Assembly (NCBI GenBank): GCA_018136815.1
Contig: CM030933.1
Span: forward strand, 5,596,282-5,660,281
Length of the DNA: 64,000 nt
Source: Isochrysis galbana
Taxonomy: Eukaryota > Haptophyta > Isochrysidales > Isochrysidaceae
Direction: 5' to 3'
A program made the translations under genes and the position numbers. The notes under the pieces were generated by a model. That model had not been told where the DNA came from. It saw nothing but the letters and a program-made list of their open reading frames with translations, and searched no databases. This document shows, piece after piece, positions 61,772 to 64,000 of the stretch (position 1 is the stretch's first letter; each line of letters begins with the position of its first letter).

Positions 61772-62574
61772 CCAACTAAGTTTATACTTAGTTCGCCCAT
61801 GGGGGGGCACGAGGCACGAGCCCCCCCCCTCTCTCCACTCCTCCCCTGCCATGGGGGAGGAACCACTGACTCTCCAGGCACGCCTGATGGCTTGCCAGGA
61901 GCACACAGCCCTACGGACTCATTCCTCTCCCCACAGGACCGCCTGACTCGCCCGCCCTGGCCTGTCGTGGCCAGCCCATCCCTATGACCAACCCCTCCTC
62001 CCCCTGGGCCCCCCTGTTCAGGACCCCCCAGCCAGCTCCAGTCGACCCGCAGGGGCTCGGAGCCCCAGCGAGGGAGAGGCAGGAGGGGCCAGGGCCATGC
62101 CCCAGCCTCACCTGCCCCCTGAGCTGTGCTCCCAGGCCCCTGCAGGTCACCTGGGGACCTGAAGAGGGGCCGCAGGCGCGCGCCATGGGCCCCCGCCGCA
62201 GGGAAGAGAGAGGAGGAAAAGGGAAGAGGGAGGGGGGGGGGGAAGTGGCAGCTCTCCCCTCCGGCGTTTACGTGTCTTCTCGCCCCGTTTGGGTAAGAGA
62301 AGACGGGGGCACTAGAACCAGGAGGGAAGGGCCGCGGCTCGCCGCGGCCACTCGCGAGTGCCACTCGCCCCGGCGAGAGAGATTAGCACTTCTGGGCTCC
62401 CATTCACGAGTGTCCCCCCCCCCCGCGTTGTTTTTACCCGAAAGGAGTTTTCCCCCCGCGTGGACTCGAGGAGAGGACGTGCTGGGGTGCGCGGGGTCGG
62501 TGCGTGCACCGGGGGGAGGACAAATATCGAGGGGAGGGGGCAGTGCCCCCACCCCCCGATATCACTCGGACACC
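61772..62574 (+). mobile_element. LINE-derived element with repeat C, ending in the methylase gene
   Basis: Opens with the perfect 5' end AACTAAGTTTATACTTAGTT and CGCCCATGGGGGGGCACGAG, then the same derivative sequence as 39112, then repeat C (62055-62574, matching 8065-8583). Repeat similarity ends at ATCACTCGGACACCT (62574), and conserved methylase codons begin just to the right. CCTCCAA occurs at both edges (61766-61772 and 62575-62581 approximately), a possible short TSD. Confidence 0.7.
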
Positions 62575-63679
62575 TCCAATGGATCGCCATCGCTCCAGCT
62601 ACACCGACGTAGGTGCGGCTGCGAAGAGCGCCACGGTGCGGTGAAGGAGAGAGGTTAGCCATGGCCGACTCACGGCCATCCACGACGCAAGTTGGCTGGA
62701 GGGGCGGCAGCCCTTTAGTGAGGTACAACCCGGTGGCTTTCTGGTGTCCAGTGCCGTGCTCCCAGGGTTGGACGAATTGGGTCGGGGTCAACCCCCCGAC
62801 TAAACGGCGAGCTTCCGCATGCATCCGAGGGTTCTCAACCGCTACAAACGGAGCAGTGGCGGAGGCCATTGACTTGAAGACGCGGGCGGCCGACTCAAGA
62901 GCGGCACGACGTCCGGGTTCTTGGGAGAGCCATTGACTGCTGACGGCGGAGAGGTACGTGCAGGGCGGGTGGGCGATGACTAGGTCCCAACCTAGGTTTT
63001 GGACATGAAGCGCGTCGCCTTGGAAGTGGGGCACGTAATCGATCTCGGAAGGATACAAATCGCACGTAGCTACATCAGCACCGGCGAGTAGGAACATGGA
63101 GGAGACGACGCCGCTCGTCTCGCCAACGACGAGAACGCGTGGTGCGTGACAGCCAGACGTCAGCCCGTCTTGGACTCGTTGATTCATCTTCGTGAGCTCA
63201 GCGCAAAGCTCATCGAAGTGCTTGGGTAGCGCGGCGGCAGGGGAGGCTAGGGTGCCATTGCGAGGCCGGCGAAGCTCTTGGGCTGCCTCCGTGAGGTGCC
63301 GAGGTAATACCACCGCAGAGCCGCTCGCTCGTGCACGAAGAGAGGCGAGAGCGTGGAGAGCGGGTGACGGGGTATCATCACGGGTGCCGACATCGGAGTT
63401 GTTTTGAGAGGAATCGAAGGACTGGATCGCGGACGCATTGATCGCTGCCACGCGCATGATGGCGGTGGTAGTGGTATCGAGAGGCAGGCAGTGCTTGGGG
63501 GCTGCAACCGGTGGCCGCGGCGACGTAGGACGAATGAAAGAAGACTCGGATATCGACGACGTGGAGACGGGCTCGGAGGACGGGATCGACGAACAAACTC
63601 GGAGAGGTGGGGTGTCGGATTGCACAAGCAACGAGCAAGGGGCGACGAAACAAGACGCGAGACGCGAGGCGCGTGCCAT
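62312..63679 (-). CDS. Phage-type cytosine DNA methyltransferase with repeat-derived C-terminus
   Basis: 455 residues from ATG 63679. Residues 1-170 are disordered (Ser/Thr/Pro/Ala). The methylase domain is about 176-367: SAM motif APRVLVVGETSGVVSSMFLL, CDLYPSEIDYVPHFQGDA, catalytic loop WDLVIAHPPCTYLSAVSSQW with Cys240, VAVENPRMH, FVQPWEHGTGHQKATGLYL, PTCVVDGRE and RSRTYVGVAGAMAIHW. This order matches stand-alone DNA methylases of phages rather than Dnmt1/Dnmt3. Such phage proteins end about here; the remaining about 88 residues are translated repeat C, so the original stop has been lost to an inserted element. N-terminal length and low-complexity leader suggest it is expressed from a eukaryotic gene, with no introns seen. 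Target base (C5 of cytosine) is inferred from PPC/EN motifs. Confidence 0.75.
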   Translation of the reverse strand: MARASRLASCFVAPCSLLVQSDTPPLRVCSSIPSSEPVSTSSISESSFIRPTSPRPPVAAPKHCLPLDTTTTAIMRVAAINASAIQSFDSSQNNSDVGTRDDTPSPALHALASLRARASGSAVVLPRHLTEAAQELRRPRNGTLASPAAALPKHFDELCAELTKMNQRVQDGLTSGCHAPRVLVVGETSGVVSSMFLLAGADVATCDLYPSEIDYVPHFQGDALHVQNLGWDLVIAHPPCTYLSAVSSQWLSQEPGRRAALESAARVFKSMASATAPFVAVENPRMHAEARRLVGGLTPTQFVQPWEHGTGHQKATGLYLTKGLPPLQPTCVVDGRESAMANLSPSPHRGALRSRTYVGVAGAMAIHWRCPSDIGGWGHCPLPSIFVLPPVHAPTPRTPARPLLESTRGENSFRVKTTRGGGTLVNGSPEVLISLAGASGTREWPRRAAALPSWF

Positions 63680-64000
63680 TCGTTCTTCCTTTCTTTCATC
63701 GAAACCGCGACGAAACTAACATTAAACGTCGGTGCCCCCTCCGCGAGGATCGCGAAGAAGAACGGACGAGATGGAGGCAATCATCGAAGGAACCGCGAGA
63801 GGAATCGAAGCGAGGGGGGGAACAACGACGGCCGGAGGAAACGAACCGCGCGCGGGGGAGAAGAGAACCTCGCGCGGGGGGGGGGATTAATATAACGGCT
63901 GGAGGCGACGGACGGCACGCCGAGGGAAAGTACCTGCCGCGGGGGGGGCGAGGGACCGAGGGCACGGCGGGGCAGCGTGGGAGGGCGCGAGGCCGATCTC
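63680..64000. other. Upstream of the methylase gene, to window end
   Basis: GA-rich on the plus strand, a G-run near 63877, no recognisable gene. Confidence 0.4.

Overview
The window is nuclear DNA of a GC-rich, intron-containing microbial eukaryote, most likely an alga. The evidence is: spliced genes with GT-AG introns of about 95-300 bp (plus one probable GC-AG intron), non-LTR retrotransposons with target-site duplications (TSDs), short inverted-repeat elements, long homopolymer and CT/GA tracts, and a gene mix of a DEMETER-type 5-methylcytosine glycosylase, a fused beta-alpha nitrile hydratase with a His-rich linker, ARP6, NOP53 and a TKL kinase. A haptophyte or another secondary alga fits best, but the sequence alone does not settle the lineage. 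I see no rRNA or tRNA gene, CRISPR array or prokaryotic operon.

Layout. 1-758: 5' part of an ARP6 gene (-). 2.8-7.0 kb: two-exon gene for a PH-domain protein with a fungal PX-associated-like C-terminal half (-). 7.4-10.3 kb: nested repeats, including a retroposed insertion flanked by a 16-bp TSD. 11.6-13.4 kb: three-exon fused nitrile hydratase (-). 14.1-14.4 kb: small membrane protein beside a 167-bp duplicated segment. 16.6-24.2 kb: about 2,500-residue DEMETER-family protein (-). 24.9-26.4 kb: SINE-like copies, a decayed IS5-type transposase and a LINE 5' end. 26.8-28.4 kb: polytopic membrane protein (-). 29-32.4 kb: minisatellite, palindromic elements and an intact MITE. 33.0-34.5 kb: FAD amine oxidase (+). 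35.0-35.8 kb: LINE-derived non-autonomous element. 36.1-37.5 kb: NOP53 (-). 40.1-41.2 kb: UIM/RBR-type ubiquitin ligase candidate (+). 42.9-46.0 kb: six-exon TKL kinase (-). 47.5-50.3 kb: second MITE and a 2.4-kb internally deleted LINE with a perfect 17-bp TSD (-). 50.7-56.1 kb: eight-exon fusion of a ViaA-like vWA protein with a RavA-like MoxR ATPase (+). 57.5-59.3 kb: repeats, a frameshifted gene remnant and long CT microsatellites. 59.8-61.2 kb: FHA plus Tpt1/KptA-like protein (+). 61.5-63.7 kb: LINE 5' ends and a repeat running into the 3' end of a phage-type cytosine methylase gene (-).

Themes. Fused genes are striking. The DEMETER-family protein carries GNAT, duplicated GATA-like/PHD, glycosylase, CXXC, Fe-S, RRM-like and J modules in one chain. 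The two halves of the bacterial RavA-ViaA pair, and the two subunits of nitrile hydratase, are each one polypeptide. The repeats form a readable retrotransposon ecology: a LINE with a hairpin 5' end, short derivatives that keep its ends, and SINE-like elements that share its 3' tail. Exon joins were worked out by eye from splice motifs, reading frame and family conservation, and each needs transcript support.
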